In this document: positions 1 through 9,183 of the stretch, in pieces | Position numbering within the stretch: position 1 is the first letter of the stretch | Layout of the letters: each line of letters opens with the position of its first letter | Origin: Methylobacterium sp. J-088 | GTDB lineage: Bacteria > Pseudomonadota > Alphaproteobacteria > Rhizobiales > Beijerinckiaceae | Assembly (NCBI RefSeq): GCF_022829295.1 | Contig: NZ_JAKSYH010000049.1 | Coordinates: forward strand, 1-64,000 | Direction of reading: 5' to 3' | DNA: 64,000 nt | Program-made: the position numbers and the translations under genes | Notes under the pieces: generated by a model | Told to the model about the DNA's origin: nothing | Database searches by the model: none | What the model saw: the letters and a program-made list of their open reading frames with translations, nothing else

Positions 1-361
1 CGACTTGGACAGCCCCGCGCTACGTCGGATCGCAGGCGTCACCGGCCCATCGGGGGTCAGAAGAACGATACGAGCGCGCCCGACGTGCTTCTGCGACGTG
101 TTACGATCCGCCACGAGTGATTCGAGCCGAAGGCGATCCGAGGTGGAGAGCGAGAAAGCTATGCCCCTGCGCATACGGCCAGACTCGCAGGATGGGCCTG
201 CAACAGATACCCCACACGGACTCAACCGTCAGAGCTCAACCACTAGCTGACAGGCCGCACGAAAACGCAACGTCTGCGCAGCCACCCTGGTCGACGCGCC
301 GCGCGACCTGTGTTTGCTGACACCATCGGCCGTCCAGACGAGCCAAGCAGGGGGGAAGAGC
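1..361. other. non-coding stretch, nothing recognised
   Basis: No open frame here shows a recognisable protein. The last bases (about 349-361) carry a purine-rich ribosome-binding stretch for the hydrolase starting at 362. The window edge may cut an upstream gene, but I see no convincing tail of one. Confidence 0.5.
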
Positions 362-2326
362 ATGCAGACCCGTCGGCTATTGGCCTGCGCGCTCGGGTGC
401 GCGCTCGGCGTCACACCGGCCCATGCCCGCATCACCAGCATCGAGATCAACACCGTCGAACCGTTCGCCGAAGGCGCGGAATTTGGATCTGCTGGCGCTT
501 ACGAGCGGGTCATCGGAGCCGCCCACGGCGAGCTCGATCCGGCGGACCCAGCCAACGCCGGCATCGTCGACATCGCGCTCGCGCCGCGCAATGCGCGCGG
601 CATGGTCGAGTACAAAACCGATTTGTTTATCTTGCGCCCGAAAGATCCTGCGCGCGGCAGCGGCACGCTGCTGTTCGAGGTTCTGAATCGCGGACGCAAG
701 TTCCTTTTTAACTGGGTGCTGGATGCGCCAGCCCAAGCGGCCCAGGCCGTCAACGATCCACGCAGCGCCGTGGATGCCGGCACCGGACTAGTCCTGCGTC
801 GCGGGGACACCCTCGTTTGGTCGGGTTGGGAGGCGGACGCGCTGCGTCAGCAGGGCGGCATGGCGATTGACGTGCCGGTGGCCTCCCGCAACGGCAAGCC
901 GATCGTGGAGACCGTGCGCGACGAACTCGTCAGCGCGACGCGCGGGCCGCCAGAGGCGCCCTTCTATCTCACCTTCAAGGCGGCCACCGGGGAGAAGGCC
1001 GGAACGCAGCTGACCGTACGCCGCCGGGAGGCAGACCCGCCCCGGCCCGTTCCGGCGGAGGCGTGGCACTACGCGACGTCGCGGCAACTCGAACTCCTGC
1101 CCAAGGGCACCACACCGCTGCCGGGCTCGATCTATGAATTCACCTACCAGGCGACTGAACCGAAGGTGCTCGGCGTCGGCTTTGCCGCAACGCGCGACGT
1201 CGTCGCCTACCTGCGCGGCGATGCCGCCGGCGGTGACAATCCGGCTCGCGGGATGATCCGGCACGCGGTCGCGCTCGGCATCTCACAAAGCGGGCGCTAC
1301 CTGCGTGACTTCATCAGTCAGGGCTACAATCGCGACGAGGCAGGGCACCGGGTCTTCGATGGCGTGCTGTCCCACATCGCTGGGATCGGCGGGATCTTCC
1401 TCAACGTGCGCTTCGGCCAACCGTCCCGAACGAACACGCAGCACGAGGATCATCTCTACCCGGAGAATGCGTTCCCGTTCTCCACGACGCCCCAACATGA
1501 CCCGGTGACGGGACGGACCGGCACGCTTCTGCGCAACGACGGTTTCGACCCGTTGCTGATCGAAGTGAACACGGGCACCGAGTACTGGCAGAAGGGGGCC
1601 TCGCTGCTGACGACGGATCCGCTCGGCCGCACCGACATCGTCCTGCCCGAGACGACGCGTGCTTACCTGGTTTCAAGCGCCTTCCACTATGGGCGTGCTG
1701 GATTAACCTCGAATAAGGGCCCCTGCGCGAACGCGCGTAGCACCCTCAATCCAGCACCGGCGCTCCGAGCCCTGCTCGTCGCGCTTGAGGCGTGGGTGAC
1801 GGACGGCACGGTACCGCCTGACAGCCGCATTCCGCGGCTGTCGGATGGCACGTTGGTTGAGGCGGCCGAGATTGGCTTCCCCTTCATCGTCGGTGTGCCG
1901 GTCCCGACCGCGCCGAACACGATCGCCCGCTTCAGCACCTACGTCGATCCCAAGCCGGAGAGCGGGCTACAATACCGGCCCCTCGTGCCGCGCGTCGATG
2001 CAGACGGCAACGACGTGGCAGGCATACGTCTGCCGGCCGTTGCTGCACCACGCGCGACCTTCACGGGTTGGAACCTCTACGCTGATCCCTTTCCCGCTGG
2101 CGCCCTGTGCGACCGGGAGGGTAGCCAGCTTCCGTTTGCCCGAACACGGGCCGAGCGAGAGGCCAGCGGGGATCCGCGGTCCTCGCTGGAGGAACGCTAC
2201 CGGGACCAAGATACCTACCTTGCTGCAGTGGCCAGATCTGTGGACTCGCTCGTCAAGGATCGCCTGCTCCTACGCGAGGATGGCGATCGCATGATCGAGG
2301 TGGCACGGCAGGAGGCTGCACGGTAG
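362..2326 (+). CDS. secreted alpha/beta hydrolase domain protein
   Basis: A 654-residue protein. I chose the ATG at 362 over one at 314 because a G-rich Shine-Dalgarno precedes it and it begins directly with a Sec signal peptide (Arg-Arg, then a hydrophobic run ending near Ala-His-Ala, residues 1-26). The body matches my knowledge of the large alpha/beta-hydrolase-domain family (Abhydrolase_10-like). The motif GISQSGRYL near residue 305 fits a nucleophile elbow with Ser in the G-x-S-x-S-G context. Members of this family are annotated only as putative esterases, and the substrate is unknown. It is probably periplasmic. The gene stands alone, followed by msrA in convergent orientation. Confidence 0.8.
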   Translation: MQTRRLLACALGCALGVTPAHARITSIEINTVEPFAEGAEFGSAGAYERVIGAAHGELDPADPANAGIVDIALAPRNARGMVEYKTDLFILRPKDPARGSGTLLFEVLNRGRKFLFNWVLDAPAQAAQAVNDPRSAVDAGTGLVLRRGDTLVWSGWEADALRQQGGMAIDVPVASRNGKPIVETVRDELVSATRGPPEAPFYLTFKAATGEKAGTQLTVRRREADPPRPVPAEAWHYATSRQLELLPKGTTPLPGSIYEFTYQATEPKVLGVGFAATRDVVAYLRGDAAGGDNPARGMIRHAVALGISQSGRYLRDFISQGYNRDEAGHRVFDGVLSHIAGIGGIFLNVRFGQPSRTNTQHEDHLYPENAFPFSTTPQHDPVTGRTGTLLRNDGFDPLLIEVNTGTEYWQKGASLLTTDPLGRTDIVLPETTRAYLVSSAFHYGRAGLTSNKGPCANARSTLNPAPALRALLVALEAWVTDGTVPPDSRIPRLSDGTLVEAAEIGFPFIVGVPVPTAPNTIARFSTYVDPKPESGLQYRPLVPRVDADGNDVAGIRLPAVAAPRATFTGWNLYADPFPAGALCDREGSQLPFARTRAEREASGDPRSSLEERYRDQDTYLAAVARSVDSLVKDRLLLREDGDRMIEVARQEAAR

Positions 2327-2397
2327 ATCGAGTGAGGGTACTTCCGCCCGGCTCCGCGGGACCATCGATGCCGCGCGATGACGGGAGTTGTGCCCGC

Positions 2398-2919
2398 TCA
2401 AGCGTCCTGCGAGGCCGAGGATCGGGTAGGCAGCTTCCAGCCGGGCCTGAGGAAGTGGCAGGTATACCCGTCGGGCCGGCGCTGCAGGTAATCCTGGTGC
2501 TCTGGCTCTGCCTCCCAGAAGGGGCCCGCCGGCGCCACCTCGGTCACGACCTTACCGGGCCACAGGCCCGACGCCTCGACGTCGGCGATCGTCTCCTCGG
2601 CCACGCGGCGCTGCGCATCATCCGTGTAGTAGATGGCGGAGCGGTAGCTCAGGCCGCGGTCGTTGCCCTGGCGGTTCGGAGTCGTCGGGTCGTGAATCTG
2701 GAAAAAGAACTCCAGTACGCGCCGGAAGCTCGTCTGAGCCGGGTCGAACGTGATCTCGATCGCTTCGGCATGGGTGCCGTGGTTGCGGTAAGTCGCGTTC
2801 GGTATGTCACCGCCGGTATAGCCGACCCGCGTCGAAACCACGCCGCTCTCGCGTCGGATCAGCTCCTGCATCCCCCAGAAGCACCCGCCCGCCAGGATCG
2901 CTCTCTCATTGCCAACCAT
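2398..2919 (-). CDS. msrA: peptide-methionine (S)-S-oxide reductase MsrA
   Basis: A 173-residue protein from the ATG at 2919, which has a GGGGCGG ribosome site; a TTG six codons upstream is less likely. The hallmark GCFWG motif holds the catalytic Cys near the N-terminus. It is followed by the family segments [15 protein letters not shown] and YRSAIYY, and by [10 protein letters not shown] near the C-terminus. It reduces methionine-S-sulfoxide in damaged proteins, using thioredoxin, in the cytoplasm. No extra MsrB domain is present. It is transcribed towards the hydrolase gene and stands alone. Confidence 0.95.
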   Translation of the reverse strand: MVGNERAILAGGCFWGMQELIRRESGVVSTRVGYTGGDIPNATYRNHGTHAEAIEITFDPAQTSFRRVLEFFFQIHDPTTPNRQGNDRGLSYRSAIYYTDDAQRRVAEETIADVEASGLWPGKVVTEVAPAGPFWEAEPEHQDYLQRRPDGYTCHFLRPGWKLPTRSSASQDA

Positions 2920-3314
2920 CGCCGCCCCGCAGATCAAAAATGCACATGGTCCACCTCATATGGAGCTTTGATGCGCGCGTTGCCTGCGGCGTGATGGCGG
3001 CTTCGCGGAGCCGTGCTCACCCTGAGGCCTCTTCCGGCGTACCGTGCTTCGCCGCCATCGGGTCGGAAGTTGCGACCAAGGCGTTTCGATTCGGAACAGC
3101 ATTCGTCAATGATTGCAGGAGAAAGACAGCCGTTGCCGAAAATCATCAATCTTTCTCGTTTCGAAGTCAGTCTATCATCCATTCGGTGGAGGACACACGC
3201 AGCCTAAGCCGCAACGATGCCTCACCGTAACGGCAGCGCTTCCGCGTTCTCGGATTGCGCGGGCGCACAACACCTCTGATCGGCGGAAAGCCGCACGGGG
3301 GCGGAGGAGGGCAC

Positions 3315-4499
3315 GTGGAGCCAGAGCGGCGCTATTTTCTCGGTGGCCTTGCCTTCGGTATCGGTGCGGTCGCGTCCGGCCGGGCACGCGGGGCCGATGG
3401 CGATGGTCGGGCGGCCGGCAAGGAGGCCTCGTCCTCCGCGAGCTTTGTCCGGACGATCCCGCGCAAGACCGGTGCAGCCCAGGCTTTCACCGGGCATCTC
3501 GATGGCGGGACGATCAAGGCAACGTCGGGCGGTTGGGCCCGCGACCTCACCGCCCGCCAGCTGCCTATCGCGACCGGCCTCGCGGGCGCACACCTGTTCC
3601 TCAACCCGGGCGGTGTGCGCGAGATGCACTGGCACTCCTCAGCGGAGTGGGCCTACGTCGTCGCCGGCCAGTGCCAAGTGACGATCGTCGATCCCGACGG
3701 CGACCTTGAGGTCGTGAACTTTGGTCCCGGTGACACGTGGTCGTTTCCGGCGGGTCATGCCCATGCGATCCAGACGTTGGGCGGGGCGCCCTGCCACGCG
3801 ATCCTCGCCTTCGATGACGGCCTCTACGGGGATCACGGCACCTTCGGCCTGAGCGACTGGCTTAGCCGCCTCGACCCCGGAACCCTGCAGGCCGCGTTCA
3901 ACCTCTCGAATGCGGTCAGCCGCAACCTGCCGGAGGGCGAGGTCTACATCGCGCAAGGTCCGGTCATCCCGTTGGACGGCGCCGTCGCGCGCGACGAGCG
4001 CCGATTGAACGCCGCGGCCTCCCATCGGTTCGCCCTCGCCCAGGCCCAGCCCGTCATCGCGTGTGCGGCCGGGACGCTGCGCGTTGCGCCCGCCCAAACG
4101 TTCCCGATGTCGACCACCATGACGGGCTTCAGCGAGACGCTGCTTCCGGGCGCCCTCCACGCGCCGCACTGGCACCCCGGGGCGAACGAGTGGCATTTCC
4201 TGCTCGAAGGCCGCACGCGTGTAACGGTGTTCGAGCCTGAGAAGCGGCTCGCCACGGCGGAGTTGATGCCGGGCGATTGTGCCTACTTCCCGAAGGCCGC
4301 TGCGCACATGATCGAGAATATCGGGACCGAACCCTGCACCTTCGTGGGCGTGCACGACAGTCCTGCGCACCAGGAGTGTTCGCTCTCGCAGTGGCTGGCG
4401 CTGGCCCCTCGGCAGGTCATCGCCGCGAACCTTGGCTTGCGCGAGGATGAGCTGGTGGGTCTGCCGAAGGAGCCGATCGCCTTCGCGCGCTCCGCCTGA
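3315..4499 (+). CDS. Tat-exported bicupin, oxalate-decarboxylase-like
   Basis: A 394-residue protein from a GTG at 3315 that follows a strong GGAGGAGGG site. The N-terminus (ERRYFLGG then a hydrophobic stretch ending at ARG) is a twin-arginine signal. Two cupin barrels follow. The first has MHWHSSAEW and, further on, HAHAIQ; the second has PHWHPGANEW and AAHMIEN. Each therefore carries the His-x-His, Glu and late His of a metal site, usually Mn in oxalate decarboxylases. Length and layout fit bicupin oxalate decarboxylases, which convert oxalate to formate and CO2. Formate production would suit a methylotroph. Substrate is inferred from family only. Confidence 0.8.
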   Translation: MEPERRYFLGGLAFGIGAVASGRARGADGDGRAAGKEASSSASFVRTIPRKTGAAQAFTGHLDGGTIKATSGGWARDLTARQLPIATGLAGAHLFLNPGGVREMHWHSSAEWAYVVAGQCQVTIVDPDGDLEVVNFGPGDTWSFPAGHAHAIQTLGGAPCHAILAFDDGLYGDHGTFGLSDWLSRLDPGTLQAAFNLSNAVSRNLPEGEVYIAQGPVIPLDGAVARDERRLNAAASHRFALAQAQPVIACAAGTLRVAPAQTFPMSTTMTGFSETLLPGALHAPHWHPGANEWHFLLEGRTRVTVFEPEKRLATAELMPGDCAYFPKAAAHMIENIGTEPCTFVGVHDSPAHQECSLSQWLALAPRQVIAANLGLREDELVGLPKEPIAFARSA

Positions 4500-4501
4500 C
4501 C

Positions 4502-4831
4502 ATGATGGTATCGTACCGCGCGGTCTTGGTCGGGGCCCTGATCCTGTGCGCAACGGTGATCCGGTCCATCGCCGGGATCGGAACCGATCAGCCGCTGTCT
4601 GCACGAAACCTGCAATCGGCCGATGCTTTGCTGGTTGTGCACCCTGTCGACCTCGCTCTGGCCGACGATTGGGGGATGGTCGGCATCGATCCGGACTTGG
4701 TGATCTCAGTGGATCCTGTTGAGAGCGGTGCGATTGAGATGTGCCGCGTTGTGTGGCGCGACGGACAAGCCCTCGTCTTGGGAAGCGTCAATCAGACACG
4801 GACTCGGCTCGGCTTGGAGCCAACGCGCTGA
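4502..4831 (+). CDS. small hypothetical protein with N-terminal membrane or signal segment
   Basis: A 109-residue frame starting two bases after the bicupin stop, so probably translated with it. Residues 5-25 (YRAVLVGALILCATVI...) form a hydrophobic anchor or signal peptide; the rest is a soluble, mixed sequence rich in Val, Leu and Asp. I do not recognise a family. The close spacing and plausible composition support a real gene, but no homology can be claimed. Confidence 0.4.
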   Translation: MMVSYRAVLVGALILCATVIRSIAGIGTDQPLSARNLQSADALLVVHPVDLALADDWGMVGIDPDLVISVDPVESGAIEMCRVVWRDGQALVLGSVNQTRTRLGLEPTR

Positions 4832-5055
4832 ACGGGGCGCAGGCGGCCGTCGAACGTGTCAGTCGACTCGCGCCCGCTTCGCGGTCCAGAACCCCCAGAA
4901 GCGGACAGGCGGCTTTCGGGTCGTTCCGGCTCGCGTCGGTGACCGACGTCCGTGTGAGTCGGATGCGAAACGCTCTGTCTACCTTTGTGAAGTCCTGCCA
5001 CCGATTATGGCCGGTGACGACAATGTCTGGATCGCAGCCTGTGCTGTGCGGCGGC

Positions 5056-5742
5056 TTAGAAGTGACTCGGCGGTTGGCCAGCCGCGCCGATTGCCCCGCT
5101 CCGGCTCGGGTTGCCCAAACCGCCCGCCGGGCTACCGTCCAGACCGCGAGCCAGCAGGCTTAACGCCATGAGGGCGAGGAGGAGGCCGGCGGCCTTGTTC
5201 ATCTGGTTCAGAACCTGACTGGTGACACAGCGCCGGAACAGGGACACGGCGGTGTTAAGCACGACCCACCAGCCGAACGAGCCGAGGAATACACCGGCCG
5301 CCAGCACCGGGAGTGGCGTGGTCCCCCGCGCGAGGAGTGCCGGCGTAGCGACGAGGAACAGCACGGGGGTGATCGGATTCGCCACGGCCAGCGCAACCGC
5401 ACTGCCGTAGCTCGCCGCCAGGGTGTCGAGGCGCTCGCTGCTCACCTGCAACACCGAGACGCTGCGAAGTACCCGGACCGCCAGGGCAAGTAGCACTGCA
5501 CCCGAGACCAGGGAGAGCAGGGCCCCGTTCGACCACGCCGGAGCGAGGTCCGCGCCCCAGCACATGATCACGGTCCCGTACGTCAGATGCACGGTCGCGA
5601 CGCCGAGCCCGGTAGCAAGGCCGGTGGGTAGGCCCGCCGACAGCGTTCGCTGAATGCATAGCAAGCTCGCCGGCCCGATCGGCGCCGCGATAGACATGCC
5701 AAGACTCGCGCTGGCGAGCAGAGCTGTGACGAAGACGCCCAT
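5056..5742 (-). CDS. LysE/RhtB family amino-acid exporter
   Basis: A 228-residue integral membrane protein. I start at the ATG at 5742 because the sequence then opens with the first membrane helix (VFVTALLASASLGMSIAAP). About six hydrophobic helices can be traced. The early motif AAPIGPASLLCIQRTL matches the conserved P-x-G-P segment of LysE/RhtB translocators, and NPITPVLFLVATPALL matches the second half. These proteins export amino acids or related small molecules at the inner membrane. The substrate is not predictable. It faces the cupin gene convergently. Confidence 0.85.
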   Translation of the reverse strand: MGVFVTALLASASLGMSIAAPIGPASLLCIQRTLSAGLPTGLATGLGVATVHLTYGTVIMCWGADLAPAWSNGALLSLVSGAVLLALAVRVLRSVSVLQVSSERLDTLAASYGSAVALAVANPITPVLFLVATPALLARGTTPLPVLAAGVFLGSFGWWVVLNTAVSLFRRCVTSQVLNQMNKAAGLLLALMALSLLARGLDGSPAGGLGNPSRSGAIGAAGQPPSHF

Positions 5743-5758
5743 GATGCCGGGAATGCGC

Positions 5759-5962
5759 CTAGTCGTCTTCCACGCGGTCGAGGGGCGAAACGGCCGCGCG
5801 AGGCAGCGCTGCAGCGCTGTTGGCGTCCGGGCACCCGATTTGATCACGCTCCAGGGCCGAGGAAGCTTGGGCGCAGGCCACGTCCGGCAGATCGTTCAAC
5901 TCGTCGGCCCAGGCCCCGGTGCAGGACCAGACGACGAGGAAAGTGGCGACAATTGTTTTCAT
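5759..5962 (-). CDS. small secreted hypothetical protein
   Basis: A 67-residue protein from the ATG at 5962, preceded by a good GGAAGGA ribosome site. Residues 1-20 (MKTIVATFLVVWSCTGAWA) are a clear Sec signal peptide with an AWA-D cleavage site. The short mature part contains two Cys residues (VACAQ and IGCPD) that could form one disulphide in the periplasm. It lies 16 bases upstream of the LysE gene on the same strand and may be co-transcribed. No family is recognised. Confidence 0.65.
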   Translation of the reverse strand: MKTIVATFLVVWSCTGAWADELNDLPDVACAQASSALERDQIGCPDANSAAALPRAAVSPLDRVEDD

Positions 5963-6291
5963 GGCTGATCCTTCCGTGCGCGGACAATCTAGGGATGGCT
6001 GAAGTCTGAGCATCCTCCGTCTGGCGGATGGCGCCGTCTGCGCTGTTCCAGGCGCGCGGCCGACGTCACAGCCGAGCGAGGAAGCATCGTATCTTCAGGC
6101 GCTTGCAGGGCCGCCCCTGGTTTCCGGAGGCTCTGTCGCCGCCGCGTCCGGTGCCGCGAACGGAGAGCGGACTGACCGGAAAGGTGCTCGGCGCGCCGTC
6201 CCTAGCCAGGGCCATCATCCGTTTGTAGGATGCCAATGCCGCTTTTGGACTGATATTGGTCTTACCAAGACCAGCAAGATCATCGTGGTGC
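5963..6291. other. intergenic region upstream of the LuxR-type gene
   Basis: This divergent spacer holds the ribosome site of the small secreted protein on the left and the promoter region of the LuxR-type regulator on the right. Apart from the palindrome at 6256-6273 nothing stands out. Confidence 0.5.
6256..6273. promoter_or_regulatory. overlapping palindromes, probable operator
   Basis: TGGTCTT-acc-AAGACCA (6257-6273) is a perfect 7-bp inverted repeat. Overlapping it is TTGGT-ctt-ACCAA (6256-6268), the shape of a FadR/PdhR-type GntR operator (TGGT-N3-ACCA). It ends 18 bases before the ATG at 6292, so a bound protein would block initiation or translation of the LuxR-type gene. Confidence 0.5.
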
Positions 6292-7389
6292 ATGTCGATG
6301 CAGGAAGCGCTTATCGACCGGATCTACGAGGCTGCGGGCACGCCGGAGCTCTGGCCGGAAGTCCTCCAATCGCTTGGCGATATGGCGAACTCGGATGGCG
6401 CCGTGCTCATGGTGCTGCCCCCCGTCGGAATGCCCCGCTGGATTGCCTCTCCGGCTTTGAAGCCGCGCGTAAGTCACCTGACGGCTGCGAACTCCTGGCG
6501 CAGCAGCGGGCGTACGGCGCAATGGCGCGCCGAAGCTCATGCGGGCTTCATGCGCGACGTCGACCTCGCACCGGGCTCCTGTGCGGGCTGGCCCTGTGAT
6601 GTCGAGAAGCCGTTCTGGCAGGTGGGAACAACGTTTCCCCTGCCGACAGGCGACGTGGCAATCATTACCGCCGAACGTCGGGCCCAAACGGGCGCCCATG
6701 AAGCCTCCATCCTGCCCAGACTCGATGCGTTGCGACCGCATCTCGTGCGCGCCTGCCAGCTCAGCGCCCGGTTCAATTGTGAGCGCTCCCGTCTCACCGG
6801 CATGACGCTCGACCAGATCGGACTCCCCGCCGCTGTCCTGTCGGCTTCGGGGCGGGTGCTCACCATGAATGCTCATCTGCAGCAGCGGGAGGAAGTTCTA
6901 CCCCCGGGCCAGCACGGCAGCCTGCTCTTCAAGAGTTTGATCAACAGCAAGCTGCTGCAGGACGCGATCGGCAACGTCGTTGGCGGCCGGCACGCAGTGC
7001 AAACCATGCCGGTGCGCAGCTATTCCGACCACCGTCCTCAGATCGCTCACATCATGCGCCTGGAGCCGCATCCCGGCGACGCCTTCGGTACCTCAGCGGT
7101 GCTGCTCATCCTCGTGCACGTCGGCGCGCGGGCCGTTCCGGCCGACGGCCTCCTGAACATGCTGTTCGACCTCACCCCGGCGGAGGCCCGGCTGCTCCAG
7201 GCGCTGGCCGGGGGCTTGCGCCTGCAGAGCTACGCCGAGAGCGTCGGCGTCCAAGCAAGCACGGTCCGCACCCAACTCAACTCGATCTTCAACAAGACTG
7301 GGACCAAGCGGCAAGCGGAGTTGCTGAGCATCGTCGCCTCGCTCGCGCTGTTCAGTGGACAGACGACGAAGTGCTTAGGCGCGGCATAG
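6292..7389 (+). CDS. LuxR-type helix-turn-helix transcriptional regulator
   Basis: A 365-residue protein. ATG codons at 6292 and 6298 are both possible starts. The last 65 residues form a GerE/LuxR-type DNA-binding domain: LTPAEARLLQALAGG, then YAESVGVQASTVRTQL and IFNKTGTKRQAEL. The N-terminal 280 residues lack a receiver or autoinducer-binding signature I can name. They resemble the sensor part of stand-alone LuxR-type regulators common in Methylobacterium and Rhizobiales. It is a cytoplasmic DNA-binding protein of unknown signal. The palindrome at 6256-6273 may be an autoregulatory site. Confidence 0.8.
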   Translation: MSMQEALIDRIYEAAGTPELWPEVLQSLGDMANSDGAVLMVLPPVGMPRWIASPALKPRVSHLTAANSWRSSGRTAQWRAEAHAGFMRDVDLAPGSCAGWPCDVEKPFWQVGTTFPLPTGDVAIITAERRAQTGAHEASILPRLDALRPHLVRACQLSARFNCERSRLTGMTLDQIGLPAAVLSASGRVLTMNAHLQQREEVLPPGQHGSLLFKSLINSKLLQDAIGNVVGGRHAVQTMPVRSYSDHRPQIAHIMRLEPHPGDAFGTSAVLLILVHVGARAVPADGLLNMLFDLTPAEARLLQALAGGLRLQSYAESVGVQASTVRTQLNSIFNKTGTKRQAELLSIVASLALFSGQTTKCLGAA

Positions 7390-7390
7390 A

Positions 7391-8320
7391 TCAAACCGCG
7401 GCGCCGTCCAAGAAGGTGGCCAACGCCTGCGCGGTCGGAAAGGCCTCGAAGGCCCCGAACCGGCAAGTGGTGAGCGCGCCGCAGGCTGCAGCCCTTCGCA
7501 GGGTCGCGTCGAGGGGCTCGTCCGAGAGCAGGCCCGCCATCAGTCCGGCCGTGAAGGCGTCCCCGGCGCCGACCGTATCGACTGCCGCCACCGCGAAGGC
7601 CGGCTGGTGTAGAGGCGGCAATCCAGGGCGGAACGCCATCGCGCCGCGCTCCCCGAGGGTCACCACGAGCAGTTCGAGCCCGCCGTCGAGCAGCGCGGCA
7701 ATGGCCGGCGTCGCGGCTTGGGCGGCGGCGATGGCGTCAGACGCTCCCAGGCCGAGGTCGGCGGCCTCAACCGCATTGACGACGAGGATCGCGGTATCGG
7801 CAAGGATCGCCGGGTCGATGGGGCGCACGGGAGACGGGTTCAGCAGGGTGAGATGGCCCAGCGTCCGAGCCAAGGCAAAGGCCTCGCGGATGGGGGCGTC
7901 CGGCGATTCGAAGGTCGCCGCCACGAGGGCCGCCTGCCCGACACGGGCGGCGACGGCTCGGACGTCCTCAGCATCAAGGGCCAGGTTGGCGCCGAGACAG
8001 ACCGCCAAGCAGTTCTCGCCGGATGCATCGACGAAGGCGACGCCGGCGCCCGTCGAGCCAGCATGCGGTACCAGCATAGTCTCGGAGAATCCGACTTGCG
8101 CGAAGGTCGAGCGGACCATCGGGGACAACACGTCCGTGCCGACGGCAAAGAGTCCGTCCACCGTGATGCCGAGCTGATGCGTGGCAAGCGCGAGGTTGAA
8201 GCCCTTGCCGCCCGGTTCGGCGAGGAAAGCCAAGCCAGTGAGGGACTCGCCCGCCTGCGGCAGCCGCGTGACCTTGACCGAGCAGGCCATCACGAAGCTA
8301 CCAATGACGAAGACACGCAT
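7391..8320 (-). CDS. PfkB/ribokinase family carbohydrate kinase
   Basis: A 309-residue kinase, the usual length for the family. The first PfkB signature is visible as EPGGKGFNLALATHQLG near residue 35. The second is DTVGAGDAFTAGLMAG near residue 246, with the catalytic Asp in GAGD. Ribokinase-like sugar kinases phosphorylate a sugar or nucleoside with ATP in the cytoplasm, and the conserved GGKG points to the ribokinase side of the family. It diverges from a GntR regulator 53 bases away, so that regulator probably controls it. No sugar transporter is adjacent, which leaves the substrate open. Confidence 0.85.
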   Translation of the reverse strand: MRVFVIGSFVMACSVKVTRLPQAGESLTGLAFLAEPGGKGFNLALATHQLGITVDGLFAVGTDVLSPMVRSTFAQVGFSETMLVPHAGSTGAGVAFVDASGENCLAVCLGANLALDAEDVRAVAARVGQAALVAATFESPDAPIREAFALARTLGHLTLLNPSPVRPIDPAILADTAILVVNAVEAADLGLGASDAIAAAQAATPAIAALLDGGLELLVVTLGERGAMAFRPGLPPLHQPAFAVAAVDTVGAGDAFTAGLMAGLLSDEPLDATLRRAAACGALTTCRFGAFEAFPTAQALATFLDGAAV

Positions 8321-8336
8321 GGAGCGCCCCGAGCCT

Positions 8337-8393
8337 GTCCGATATAAGCATCTGTACCGGAGGTCGATCGGACGTGCGCCCCAAAAATCGGAC
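8337..8393. promoter_or_regulatory. three copies of GTCCGAT/ATCGGAC, candidate GntR operators
   Basis: In the kinase/GntR divergent promoter, GTCCGAT occurs at 8337-8343 and its reverse complement ATCGGAC at 8367-8373 and 8387-8393. The two direct copies are exactly 20 bp apart and the inverted one is 30 bp from the nearer copy, so all lie on the same helix face. This suits autoregulation by the GntR protein and control of the kinase gene. Confidence 0.45.
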
Positions 8394-9183
8394 CCTAAAC
8401 GGTGATGATGAGCCGAACTTCGCGGGAGACGAGCGTCCCTCGGTGCTCTCTCTCCTGCGCCTGCGTGGCGACACGGCGATGCCGCTGTACCGGCAGATCG
8501 AAGGCCAGCTCCGTGAACTCATCCTGTCGGGTTCGCTGCCGCCAGGCGTCATCCTGCCGGCAGAGCGACAACTCGCCGAGAGCCTCGGGGTCAGCCGCGT
8601 CACGGTTCAGCGCGCCTATGCCGAACTCAGCGACAACGAATTTCTTGTGCCACGCGGACGCTCCGGCTTCCTCGTGCGCGGTCCGCCTGAGCCCGTGCGC
8701 CCGGGCATGGACCGGCTCAAGGGCTTCACGGAGGAGATGCGGGAGTTGGGCAAGATCCCGTCATCCCGCATTCTCGATCGGGCAGTCACCGAGGACCGCT
8801 CGATCGCGTCGATCTTCGGCCTGCCCTCGACGGCCCCGTTCCTGCGCCTGACGCGCGTTCGCTCCGGCGACGGCGTGCCGATGTCGCGCGAGGTCGCCTG
8901 GTACAATATCCGCGCAGTGCCCGCGCTCGAGACCGGCGATCTCTCGGGCTCCGTCTACGCCTTCCTCAGCAGTCACCCGAGCGGCCGCCTCGTGCGGTGC
9001 GAGCAGACGGTGGAAGCGACGATGCCGACGGCGGACGAGTGCAAGATCTTCGCCTTCGACCGGCCGCTCCCGTGCCTGCTGATCAAGCGCCACAGCTACA
9101 ATCAGGACTCCGTTATGATCGAGTACGTTGAGGGCCTGTTCCGCGGAGACGCCTATCGCTATCGGCTTAATTTGAGCGCGTAG
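8374..9183 (+). CDS. GntR family regulator with UTRA domain (HutC type)
   Basis: Up to 269 residues from a GTG at 8374. A GTG at 8443 or ATG at 8479 is also possible, and the operator-like repeat at 8387 argues for a later start. The winged helix is clear: MPLYRQIEGQLRELILSG, LPAERQLAESLGVSRVTVQ and RAYAEL. The remaining 150 residues have the UTRA effector-domain pattern (LRLTRVRSGDGVPMSREVAW and IEYVEGLFRGDAYRY). It probably senses a phosphorylated or free sugar and represses the divergent PfkB kinase. Cytoplasmic. Confidence 0.85.
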   Translation: MRPKNRTLNGDDEPNFAGDERPSVLSLLRLRGDTAMPLYRQIEGQLRELILSGSLPPGVILPAERQLAESLGVSRVTVQRAYAELSDNEFLVPRGRSGFLVRGPPEPVRPGMDRLKGFTEEMRELGKIPSSRILDRAVTEDRSIASIFGLPSTAPFLRLTRVRSGDGVPMSREVAWYNIRAVPALETGDLSGSVYAFLSSHPSGRLVRCEQTVEATMPTADECKIFAFDRPLPCLLIKRHSYNQDSVMIEYVEGLFRGDAYRYRLNLSA

